A stretch of DNA of 64,000 nucleotides from Bacteroidales bacterium. GTDB lineage: Bacteria > Bacteroidota > Bacteroidia > Bacteroidales > WCHB1-69. Shown piece by piece: positions 24,805 to 34,400 of the stretch (positions within the stretch are counted from its first letter, which is position 1; the number at the start of each line of letters is the position of its first letter). Position numbers and translations under genes: made by a program. Below the pieces are notes generated by a model. That model was given only the letters and a program-made list of their open reading frames with translations. It did no database searches and was not told the DNA's origin. The DNA lies in assembly GCA_017616775.1 (NCBI GenBank), contig JAFZXM010000059.1, positions 61,723 through 125,722 on the forward strand. The letters run 5' to 3'.

Positions 24805-25794
24805 ATGACTACCATCAAACGATTAGGCGTTCTTACTTCCGGAGGTGATGCTCCCGGTATGAATGCGGCCATTAGGGCGGTAACGCGCACTGCTGTTAAT
24901 AACAATATGGAAGTATTGGGAATAATAGGCGGTTACCAAGGACTTATAGACGATAATATTATTCCTTTGGATTCGTACAGCGTACGCGGAATTATCCAAA
25001 GAGGAGGCACCATGCTGCTTTCGGCCCGCTGTGCCATATTCAAAACCGAAGAAGGGCTTGCCAAGGCAATGCAGACCATCCGCAAAAGGCAAATGGATGC
25101 TTTGGTGGTAATAGGCGGAGACGGTACTTTCCGAGGAGCCAACGATTTGATTCAACATTATCATTTTCCTGTAATAGGTATTCCGGGTACTATAGACAAT
25201 GATATTTACGGCACAGAATATACCATAGGTTATGATACCTGTTTGAATACGGTGGTGGATGCCGTAGACAAAATCCGGGATACAGGCAGCTCACACAACA
25301 GGATATTCTTTGTAGAAGTAATGGGGCACGAATCGGGTTTTGTAGCCATGAATAGCGGAATGGCTTGCGGAGCTGAAATTATTATGGTTCCCGAACAAAA
25401 AAATCAAATGGAGAAAGTGCGTTCTTTTTTGGCCGAAAGAGCAAGACTCAACAAATCCAGCATGATCATGGTTGCCGAAGGTGTAGAAGGCGGAGCCATG
25501 GCCATAGCCGAAAAAGTAAAACAAGAATTTCCGCAATTTGATATACGTGTATCGGTATTGGGATATATACAAAGGGGAGGCAGTCCCAGCTCAAAAGACA
25601 GAATTGCCGCCAGCGAATTGGGTGTAGCAGCAGTAAATGCCCTTATAGAAGGCAAATACGGTATGATGGTGGGTTATGAACGGAATTGCATCCATTTGGA
25701 ACCGCTGGAAAAAGCTGTAAAAATGCACAAGCACATCAATGCGGATATTATTAAAGTGGCCGAAAGCATCGGAACTTTTACTCCGTTGGATTAA
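24805..25794 (+). CDS. pfkA: ATP-dependent 6-phosphofructokinase
   Basis: PfkA phosphorylates fructose 6-phosphate in glycolysis. The 329 residues show the ATP site LTSGGDAPGMNAAIR, GGDGTFRGA with the Gly-Asp-Gly that favours ATP use, the catalytic PGTIDNDI, and RGGSPSSKDRI in the C-terminal half. It starts 12 nt after nadC, so the DUF4783-nadC-pfkA genes probably form one operon. It converges on dxs with only 9 bp between stop codons and no visible hairpin. Confidence 0.97.
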   Translation: MTTIKRLGVLTSGGDAPGMNAAIRAVTRTAVNNNMEVLGIIGGYQGLIDDNIIPLDSYSVRGIIQRGGTMLLSARCAIFKTEEGLAKAMQTIRKRQMDALVVIGGDGTFRGANDLIQHYHFPVIGIPGTIDNDIYGTEYTIGYDTCLNTVVDAVDKIRDTGSSHNRIFFVEVMGHESGFVAMNSGMACGAEIIMVPEQKNQMEKVRSFLAERARLNKSSMIMVAEGVEGGAMAIAEKVKQEFPQFDIRVSVLGYIQRGGSPSSKDRIAASELGVAAVNALIEGKYGMMVGYERNCIHLEPLEKAVKMHKHINADIIKVAESIGTFTPLD

Positions 25795-25803
25795 ATTGCT
25801 TTT

Positions 25804-27708
25804 TTATTCTCTATACAAAGTTTTAACGGTGCTGACTATGCTATCGACATCTATATGGCACAGCTCCTGCAATTGATTGATGGTTCCCTGTTCTATAAAT
25901 TCATCGGGAATGCCCATTATGTGTAAGTGACGGGCATAATTCTTCCGGCACATATATTCGGCTACAGCACTGCCGAATCCGCCTGTTTTACAACCGTTTT
26001 CCACGGTAACAACAATTTGATAACGGGCACATACCTCATCTATTGTTTCCGTATCCAAAGGTTTAACAAACAGCATGTTATATATTCCTATTTCTATACC
26101 CTGTCCGGATAATATTTCTCCTGCTTTTATTATATCATTGGTGATGTGCCCTATTCCGAGCACAGCTATTTTTTCACCTTGTTTTATACATTTTCCTTTG
26201 CCTACAGGCACAAGGGAAAAGGGTTCGTTTTTCCATCCGTACCCTGCGCCCTTTCCTCTGGGATAGCGTATGGCAAAAGGCATGGAGGTGTGCACGGCGG
26301 TAAACATCATATTGCGGAGTTCCAACTCATTGGAAGGGGCGGCGACAATCATATTGGGAATACATCTCAAATATGCCATATCAAAGTTGCCGTGGTGGGT
26401 GGCTCCGTCTTCTCCGACAAGACCGGCCCTGTCTATACAAAAAATAACGTGCAATTTTTGTAATGCCACATCATGAATAATCTGGTCATATGCCCTTTGC
26501 AAAAACGTTGAATATATGTTGCAAAAAGGAATGTATCCGTCGGTGGCCATGCCGGCGGAAAAAGTAACGGCATGTTGTTCGGCTATGCCTACGTCAAATA
26601 CCCGCTTGGGATAATATTTCATCATAATATCCATAGAGCATCCGCTTGCCATTGCCGGAGTGACTCCCACTATCTTTTCATTTTGCCCGGCCAGTTCCAC
26701 CAAGGTGGTGCCGAATACTTTCTGATATTTTTCCACTATATCGGGAGTGATGGGTGGCTGTAATATTTTTCCGGTGCTGGCATCAAACATTCCGGGAGCG
26801 TGATACAGGGTTTGTTCTTCTTCTGCCTGCTTCAGCCCTTTTCCTTTAACGGTGACACAATGTAAAAGCTTGGCACCTTGTATGTTCTTAAGGCCTTTGA
26901 GCACTTTTACCATAAATAATACATCATGCCCGTCCACAGGACCAAAATATCTGAATCCCAAAGCGGCAAACATATTGCTGTTTTTAAGTATTCCCCCTTT
27001 GATAGCCTTTTGTGCCGACTGTATCAAATTACGCCCTCTTTTTGCACTATTGTTGTTACGGGTGAATATGTTCCATATTTTGTTTTTTATTCTATTGTAG
27101 GAGTCGGATGTGGTGATGGCGGTAAGATAATTATGAAGAGCACCCACATTTTTATCTATCGCCATTCCGTTGTCATTGAGTATTACTAACACGTTGGCAT
27201 TGGTATTGCCTGTATGGTTAAGGCCCTCAAATGCTTCTCCTCCTGTCATTGAGCCATCTCCTATTACGGCTATATGATGCCGGGAAATATTTCCGCTTAA
27301 ATCGGCCGCTGTAGCCATTCCCAATACAGCGGAAATGGAAGTAGAAGAATGTCCTACCCCAAAAGCATCATACACGCTTTCGCTCATACGGGGAAATCCG
27401 CTAATGCCATTCAATTTCCGATTATTGACAAAATCATCTTTACGCCCTGTCAGAATTTTATGTGCATATGCCTGATGTCCGACATCCCACACCAATTTAT
27501 CGTCGGGGGTGTCAAAAACATAATGTATGGCAACAGTAAGTTCTATTGTACCAAGACTTGATCCGAGATGTCCCGGATTGGTGGCGGTTTGCTCTATAAT
27601 ATAGTGACGCAATTCCGCACACAATGCCGGCAATTGAGACTCCGGTAACCGCTTTAAATCAGAAGGCGATTGAATGCCCTGTAAAATCGGATATTGTTGT
27701 TGGTTCAT
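25804..27708 (-). CDS. dxs: 1-deoxy-D-xylulose-5-phosphate synthase
   Basis: Dxs condenses pyruvate and glyceraldehyde 3-phosphate in the first step of the non-mevalonate isoprenoid pathway; its product also feeds thiamine and pyridoxal synthesis. The 634 residues match. Visible are NPGHLGSSLG, the thiamine-diphosphate motif GDGSMTGGEAFEGLNHTG, VGVTPAM, FDVGIAEQHAVTFSAG with the catalytic Glu, and DRAGLVGEDGATHHG. A TATCTTTG promoter element lies 18 bp upstream of the start. Confidence 0.97.
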   Translation of the reverse strand: MNQQQYPILQGIQSPSDLKRLPESQLPALCAELRHYIIEQTATNPGHLGSSLGTIELTVAIHYVFDTPDDKLVWDVGHQAYAHKILTGRKDDFVNNRKLNGISGFPRMSESVYDAFGVGHSSTSISAVLGMATAADLSGNISRHHIAVIGDGSMTGGEAFEGLNHTGNTNANVLVILNDNGMAIDKNVGALHNYLTAITTSDSYNRIKNKIWNIFTRNNNSAKRGRNLIQSAQKAIKGGILKNSNMFAALGFRYFGPVDGHDVLFMVKVLKGLKNIQGAKLLHCVTVKGKGLKQAEEEQTLYHAPGMFDASTGKILQPPITPDIVEKYQKVFGTTLVELAGQNEKIVGVTPAMASGCSMDIMMKYYPKRVFDVGIAEQHAVTFSAGMATDGYIPFCNIYSTFLQRAYDQIIHDVALQKLHVIFCIDRAGLVGEDGATHHGNFDMAYLRCIPNMIVAAPSNELELRNMMFTAVHTSMPFAIRYPRGKGAGYGWKNEPFSLVPVGKGKCIKQGEKIAVLGIGHITNDIIKAGEILSGQGIEIGIYNMLFVKPLDTETIDEVCARYQIVVTVENGCKTGGFGSAVAEYMCRKNYARHLHIMGIPDEFIEQGTINQLQELCHIDVDSIVSTVKTLYRE

Positions 27709-27725
27709 TTTACAAAATAATGTTG

Positions 27726-27733
27726 CAAAGATA
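27726..27733 (-). promoter_or_regulatory. -7 promoter element of dxs
   Basis: TATCTTTG on the minus strand, 17 bp before the dxs start, giving a very short leader. Confidence 0.6.
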
Positions 27734-27785
27734 CTACTTTAATGAATACAATTATCTGTGTTCAATAAAAGTTTTTGGATATAAG

Positions 27786-27824
27786 AAAAAAGCTGAACTC
27801 TTTTTGGAGAATTCAGCTTTTTTT
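27786..27824 (-). terminator. Terminator of the T9SS/TonB operon
   Basis: AAAAAAGCTGAA pairs with TTCAGCTTTTTT, with an inner CTC/GAG pairing, giving T-runs on both strands. It lies about 36 bp beyond the last gene of the 27860-36115 operon. Confidence 0.8.
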
Positions 27825-27859
27825 CACTTCAAAATAAGATTGGAATGCTTATTTTGAGA

Positions 27860-28831
27860 TTATTGTTTGATAAAACGGCTGCTTGCCACTACCTGATTAT
27901 TGCTTACGATATTGACGATATAGGTGCCGTTGGCATAAGTTGAAGCGTCTATATTTATTTTTTGTCCGTTAATACCGGTATTGGCAATACATTTGCCGCT
28001 CATATCGTATATCATTACCTGACCTTTAATTTCTTCGCTCACGGTGATGCTGATTTGGTCAACGGCGGGGTTGGGTGTCAGCATCATATTCACTTCCGGC
28101 ATCAAACATTCTTTAACATTATCGCTATAATTAAAAGTGAGATTATCCAAATAAAGAGTACTGCCTATTTGTCCTTTACACTTCATCAGGGAATCGATAT
28201 TGGTAAAATCATAAGCGGCGCTTGCGGAAGCGAGCACTATAATGCTATCGGGATCATATTGTCCTGTGTATTCAATTTCAATGTTAAATTCCGAATATGC
28301 ATTAACAGCGCTATTGAATACCTGTTTGCCTCTTCCTACAACAATACCGCCGTGGGCATTGTTCAACAACACCACTTCTATGGCACCGGAATCTCCATTT
28401 ACGGGCAAATATTTCATATATCCCGAAAGCGAAGTCGGTTTACCGTTAAAAGGTGTTCCCAAAGCGCATTCTATACCTATAAAGTCTATGAGAAGGGTTC
28501 CTATTGCACCCGGTAAGAAAATACATTGGTTTCCGAAAACCATTGTATCCGATACTAATTTGATAGAATAATTGCCTTCATAAGCATCTTCTTCACGAAA
28601 AGCGGTAAGAGGAGCTATACCTTGAGCACCGTCAAGTTCGTATAACTGATTCAAAGTAGAAATAAAGCTTTCCTCTTTCAGGTCCCAATATTTTTGTCCT
28701 GCTCTGGAACCTTCTTGCACGGTGTATTGAACCCAACATCTTTCAAAGTCACCGTCGGGAAATGCCGGTTTCTGTGCGTTTACCATCATAATGGAAACAA
28801 AAGCCAATAGTGTTAAATTAATTTTTTTCAT
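27860..28831 (-). CDS. Secreted protein with PCMD-like domain and T9SS sorting signal
   Basis: 323 residues. A signal peptide (MKKINLTLLAFVSIMMVNAQ) leads into a beta-rich region (about 20-235) of the PCMD/jelly-roll type: FPDGDFERCW, NGKPTSLSGYMKY, ASAAYDF, STLYLDNLTFNY. The last 75 residues are a type A T9SS C-terminal domain (LTPNPAVDQISI, VMIYDMSGK, GTYIVNIV, SRFIKQ). It should be exported across the outer membrane and anchored or released by T9SS. It is the last gene of an operon behind a TonB-dependent receptor, so glycan or nutrient binding is plausible but unproven. Confidence 0.85.
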   Translation of the reverse strand: MKKINLTLLAFVSIMMVNAQKPAFPDGDFERCWVQYTVQEGSRAGQKYWDLKEESFISTLNQLYELDGAQGIAPLTAFREEDAYEGNYSIKLVSDTMVFGNQCIFLPGAIGTLLIDFIGIECALGTPFNGKPTSLSGYMKYLPVNGDSGAIEVVLLNNAHGGIVVGRGKQVFNSAVNAYSEFNIEIEYTGQYDPDSIIVLASASAAYDFTNIDSLMKCKGQIGSTLYLDNLTFNYSDNVKECLMPEVNMMLTPNPAVDQISITVSEEIKGQVMIYDMSGKCIANTGINGQKINIDASTYANGTYIVNIVSNNQVVASSRFIKQ

Positions 28832-28859
28832 TTGATTTTATTGTTTATTAAATTTATGA

Positions 28860-31466
28860 TTATTTATTATTTTTGTTTCGTTTCGGAAATGCGGGTTCAC
28901 CTTCGGTGAACTTATAAGACACCTGTATGGTGGTGAGTCTGGGTGCTTCGGGGCTCATGGGACGAAGAGAATATTCTTTGTTAAACAAATTGCTTACTAT
29001 TACGGATAGTTTTATATTCCACAATTCTACGCTGCCTCTCAAACCAAACACCCATGTACCTTTTTGGTGTGCCAAACGGTATTCTTCCAAGCCGTCAAAC
29101 GGGAAGATAGAACGACTGGTGCGAACAGGTCTGCTGGCATTTTCGTAATACCGGTCAAGAGCATAAAAGAAATTGTCCACATTTTTCATCAAGCTATAAA
29201 ATTGTGCCGTTGCACCGATAGAAAACATGTTAAAAAATTTAAAATCTATATCTCCTTTAAACAAATGTTCTATTCTGTATTTCATTATATAGCCCGTAAT
29301 ATCGCTTGAGGTGTTGATATAATTATAGTCGTTGGTGACGGTGGAAGTAAATATTTTTGTAGTATCCTTTACCTTGGGATTGGTATAGGAATAAGCCACA
29401 TAAAGCGTGTATTTTATCTTTTTGCCTATACTGCCTTCTCCTGCCAAATTGGCATCTACGCCCATAATACGGGCTTGTCCCGTATTGAAAAATTTAAATC
29501 CATAGCGATAAAAAGGCTTGGGCTCCTGCTCGGGAGTAAGCCAAGGACCCAAGAAAAATTCCACATAGTTATTATATTTCTGGTAATACCAGGCAATATC
29601 TATATATCCTTGGAAATCCATCAGTTTAAACATTTGCTGTATGCCTAATTCCACATTCCAGCTTGTTTCGGATAATAAATCCGGATTGGGATAAAAACCG
29701 TAAATGCCCACTTTGGTGGTAAGATAACGTTCTCCTATGCTCGGAAAACGATAGCCTTGACCAAACGAAGTGCGGAAAAAAGTATAGGAACGCACTATAT
29801 TATAATTGAGCCCCACTCTGAATACGGGTTTGGCTTCTACATAGTTTCCCGAAGCGGAATCGCTTAAAAAATGTCCGAACTCTTCAAATATTTGATAATA
29901 TTCATATCGTCCGCCTCCGAGCAAGGTGAGATTTTTCTTTTTCAAAAATTTCTTTTCCAACTGCACATAAACAGCTCCGTTACCGGAATATTTCGGTTTA
30001 ACGGCTTGTCCTGTATCCAATATGCTGATGCCCGAAAACACATTTCCGCGGGAACGTGCAAATTGACCGACAGCACCGACAAACATCTGCAAATCTCCCG
30101 CTTTTTTAAATACCTTGGCATATTGGTATTCCAGATAATACATTTCCGACCGGCTATCCTGATTGTTGGTAGCGTCATTGTTGCTATACATGATACGGGA
30201 TTTGACGGAATGGGTCTGATTGTTTTTCGCATAGTATTGAAAGAACGGATCTACAAAAAACATAAGGTCTTTTGTTTGGGTAACCGACCCCGGATATACA
30301 TTATACATGCCGTTATCGGCATTGAGCCAAAAGTGGGTCATGGTGTTTTGTGAATACATGAAATTAAAATTGATTCCGAAATTACAATTTTCGCTTGCCA
30401 TGTAGCGTGTTCCCACATTGAAACGCACCCGTTTTTCTTTTACCAATTTTTCGTAATCTTCGGAGTCAAATCTAAAAGAAGACTCATTATTCATCCACTC
30501 TTTGTATTCCGCCGATTTCAATCCGGCAGCACTGTCATTCGGACAATAGTTGACATAACCGTCATCGTGTGCATACTCGGCACTGAATACCAAATCGAAT
30601 TTTTTTATTTTTCGGGCATGTGATATGCTTACTCCTCCTGTAAGAGGTACGGTGCCTTTTTCCCAACTGCACCTGTAATCCACTTTGGGGCGGGAATACA
30701 TACCCGTATAGAACGATAATTTGGTTTGGGGTTTACCTTTGGCATACGCGGTGCGCACATTAATGGCACCGGTAATGGCAGACGATCCGTATAGCACGGA
30801 AGCAGCCCCTTTCAACACTTCTATCTGCTCTATATTTTCCATGGGTATAAGATTCCATGCCGGCCGGCCGGCATCTACACGCATTACGGGCATTTCATCC
30901 ATCATAATCATCACCCTGCTGCCCATGCCGGAGCTGAAACCGCTACCGCCTCTCATCTGCGGTTCGTTATCCACCACCACTAATCCGCCTACCTTGTCAA
31001 AGGCATTATCCAACGATGTGATATTGTTGTCTTGTATATATTTTGAACCTACATATTCTATAGAAGATACCGATTCGTCTTTTTTTATTTCATAACGGTT
31101 GGCCGCAATCACCACCCCCTCTTTTTTGATGGCCGCCTCACTCATCTCTATATCCAAAATGACGGTGTTCATATTTTTGAAGGAAATGGTTTTTACTATA
31201 GGCTCATAACCTATATATTGAAACCTCACATCGCATTCCTCACTTTTAAGCGTGACGGAATAATTACCGTTCTCATCACATACATCACCTGTGGAATTCG
31301 CTTTATCCAACGGAATAACGTGTGCACCCCACAAGCCTTCTTTTGTTTGGGAATCCACCACCCTTCCTTTTAACGTATATGTCTGACCCGTGACAAAACA
31401 CATTTGTCCGAATAAAAGAATGAGAATGAAACAAATTTTTATAATATGCAAAAAACGAGAATTCAT
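28860..31466 (-). CDS. TonB-dependent outer-membrane receptor
   Basis: 868 residues. A signal peptide (about 1-28), then a carboxypeptidase-regulatory-like domain (about 30-112; YTLKGRVVDSQTKEGL, FQYIGYEPI), a plug domain (about 125-240; RMPVMRV-type region and LKGAASVLYGSSAITGAINV) and a 22-strand-type barrel ending before residue 868. It imports a bound substrate with TonB/ExbBD energy. The ligand is not identifiable; no SusD partner is adjacent. It sits 5 nt after the giant T9SS protein and 28 nt before the smaller one, so all three should work together. Confidence 0.92.
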   Translation of the reverse strand: MNSRFLHIIKICFILILLFGQMCFVTGQTYTLKGRVVDSQTKEGLWGAHVIPLDKANSTGDVCDENGNYSVTLKSEECDVRFQYIGYEPIVKTISFKNMNTVILDIEMSEAAIKKEGVVIAANRYEIKKDESVSSIEYVGSKYIQDNNITSLDNAFDKVGGLVVVDNEPQMRGGSGFSSGMGSRVMIMMDEMPVMRVDAGRPAWNLIPMENIEQIEVLKGAASVLYGSSAITGAINVRTAYAKGKPQTKLSFYTGMYSRPKVDYRCSWEKGTVPLTGGVSISHARKIKKFDLVFSAEYAHDDGYVNYCPNDSAAGLKSAEYKEWMNNESSFRFDSEDYEKLVKEKRVRFNVGTRYMASENCNFGINFNFMYSQNTMTHFWLNADNGMYNVYPGSVTQTKDLMFFVDPFFQYYAKNNQTHSVKSRIMYSNNDATNNQDSRSEMYYLEYQYAKVFKKAGDLQMFVGAVGQFARSRGNVFSGISILDTGQAVKPKYSGNGAVYVQLEKKFLKKKNLTLLGGGRYEYYQIFEEFGHFLSDSASGNYVEAKPVFRVGLNYNIVRSYTFFRTSFGQGYRFPSIGERYLTTKVGIYGFYPNPDLLSETSWNVELGIQQMFKLMDFQGYIDIAWYYQKYNNYVEFFLGPWLTPEQEPKPFYRYGFKFFNTGQARIMGVDANLAGEGSIGKKIKYTLYVAYSYTNPKVKDTTKIFTSTVTNDYNYINTSSDITGYIMKYRIEHLFKGDIDFKFFNMFSIGATAQFYSLMKNVDNFFYALDRYYENASRPVRTSRSIFPFDGLEEYRLAHQKGTWVFGLRGSVELWNIKLSVIVSNLFNKEYSLRPMSPEAPRLTTIQVSYKFTEGEPAFPKRNKNNK

Positions 31467-31471
31467 GCGTT

Positions 31472-34400
31472 TTAGTTTTTGATAACTTTGCCTGCTTTTA
31501 CAATACGCTGATGATGAATTATTTGATAATAATAGCCTGCTTTAGGCAGATAACCGATATCAATAACATTGTACTCATCGGTTAAAATACGTTTAATTAC
31601 CAATTCACCTTGCATATTGTATAGCATAAAGCAAGTGTTGATAAGATTATTATTTATTTGAATGTTAATGATTTCTTGTGCAGGATTGGGAAACAGCACA
31701 ATGCCGGCATCTGCAAATTCACCGATATTGTCAGTTTCGCTGATGTAAAAATTAATTCTATAAGTCATGGTATTCACGCCATCGGCTGCGGTGACTTCTA
31801 TTTTTGTTTGTCCCGGAATGCCTTCGGCATCTGTCACTATACAGGTGGCATTGCTGTCGGTGGTAACTGCCGTTACAGACGGTATGCCGATGAAATTTGG
31901 TGATACCGGATATTTATAATTGCGCGTGTCGCTGGAAAAACTTTCAAGAAGATGCCCGTTGACGGTAATGGAAGCCAATGTGGCATCGGGACAAAGGGCT
32001 ACCGAAAAACTTACAGAATATATATTGGTATCATTATTAATGGCTATAACTTCTATAAATGTTGTATCGCTGACGGTATTGGCCGGCATTATATTAACCT
32101 GACTGCGACTGTCTTCTGCAACAGCCGATATTTCGGGCACCTGTGTAGAACCGTATTCGAGCGTTATATGATAATGATTGATATATTTGTCAAAACCGGC
32201 AATGGGATAATCGCTGCAAATAATGGTATCCAAATAATTGTTATTGCCCGGTTCCACACTAAAGTAAATGCTATAGGTGGTGCTGATGTTTGTATCACCG
32301 GCATATACTGTCACCAAGACATTGCCCGGATATTGGGTTATTTGTTGATATACTATTGCGGCATCCGGTTGGGAAGCGGTGGCCGATACAACCGGAATAT
32401 GCTGATATCCGTAAGCGTATTGTACAGCATAGTGCAAAGTATCGGGATTAAAACCGGACATGCTGACACCGTCTATCATAAGGTCGGTAAGCCTTGCTTC
32501 AGTAGAAAGTTCCACTTGGAATATTACATAATAATGCCGTAAGCTAAGGTTATCCCATCCGACAACGGTAAGCACTGCCGTATCGTTGGCAAAAACCGCG
32601 TCTTTGACACTGACTGTTGAGCGAGTATCCACAAGAGCATATCTCAAACGGGGTATAAGTTGATTGCCTATAGGCAATAAAACATGAAACAGGCTGTCTT
32701 GTAAAGAGAATCCGGTAACAATGTCCGTATCGTTGCCTAAAATATATTGAAGATTTGCCAAATCGGCATTGGATCCTTCTTGGAAATGAATATTATAAAT
32801 TCTTTGGTTAATGCCGTTTTCAGCCACCACCCTGATCTGCGTTGTGCCGAAAACGGTGGCTGCCGCAGTAATTTGCACTTGAGCCGCAGCGGATTCCGCA
32901 TGTGCATTTACAATAGGTAATACGGAGGTTCCCCATGGTAAAATAACATTATAATTCAAAGTATCTTTATGGAATGAAGATAATGCCACACCGTTAATGA
33001 TGATGGAATCCAGACAGGTGTTGGAAGACGGCGTATAATAAAACGCAATGGTATATATATTGGAATCCGTATTATTTTCGGCTACCACCACTATTTCAGC
33101 CGTGTCGTTAATAACAGAGGGTGTACGGAGCATACATGCCCGACTTCTGCTGTCAGTCAATTGATAATACAGCACGGGTATGTGCGTTTCCCCTTCTGCT
33201 ATAACAACGGTATAATCATACAAACCGCTTTGAAACGATGTTATCACCGAATCGGCATAATTCAGGGTATAACCCAAGGAACTTAAAGTGGCTATGGGCG
33301 ATAATTCTCTATTGAAATGTACGGTATATATTTTTTGTGAAACATTATCTTCCGCTATCACCATCACCATAGCTGAATCGTTGCAGCTTTGCGCCTGCCG
33401 GATATACACACTTGCCGCATCGGAATATGCTGTTGCCGATATACTGTCGGCATGCATGGCCGTATAAGGAAGTGTGATATAATAATGCAAGGTGTCGGGA
33501 TGGAAAGTAAGGATAGGATTTCCATTGCAGCTTAATGTTGCTAAATCTGCATTGTTGGAAATTTCCACATGGAAATATACCTGATATATTTTGAAGGTAA
33601 CCGAATCGGCTGCCGTAACCATCACTATACCCACCCCGTTGGGAGATGACGGTGATGTTACTTTAACCGATGCGCCCATATCCGCCACCTGATAGATCAT
33701 GGTAGGAACGGCTATGGTTTGCGACGGCAAAGTGACATGATAGACAGTGGTGTCGGCGTTAAAATCGGGAATATAATAGTCTATACCGTTGATGCTGTAT
33801 CCCAAATCCACCAAATTCGGATTATTGGAAGCCGAAACGGTAAGGTTGATTTTATATATCTTTTTTACTGTTGTATCTTCTGCGGTGACAATTATTTGTA
33901 TCTGCCCCGGTAAGGATAGCGGATATAAAACAGTATATTGTGCATGGGCATGTTCACAATGTGCATCCACTTTGGGCATGAGCAATGTGTCCAATGCTAT
34001 ATTATAAGTATATGTAAGCGGAGAAAATTCCGCAAAAGGAATATCATCTATCCATAATGAATCCAAATTGGCATTAACAGAAAGCGTTACCGCAAAATAA
34101 AGGGTAAAACGGAGCATGGTGTTTTCATTTTCAGCGGTAACGGTTATTATGGCCGAATCGTTTGCCGAAAGGGCTTGCACTATTTGCACAGTGGCATTGC
34201 TGTCTTCCGTTTCTGCTATCACTACAGGCGGCACAGTGGTGCCCTCAGGCAAAGAAATACGATAGGTGCTGATCAAATTATTGAAATTGCCGACAGCAAA
34301 AGTGTCATTCCCCAATATATAAGCCAATGAAGATAAATTTGCATTGTTGTTTCTGCCTATTACAAAATTGACAGTATATGTTTTGTGTATCGTGGTATCT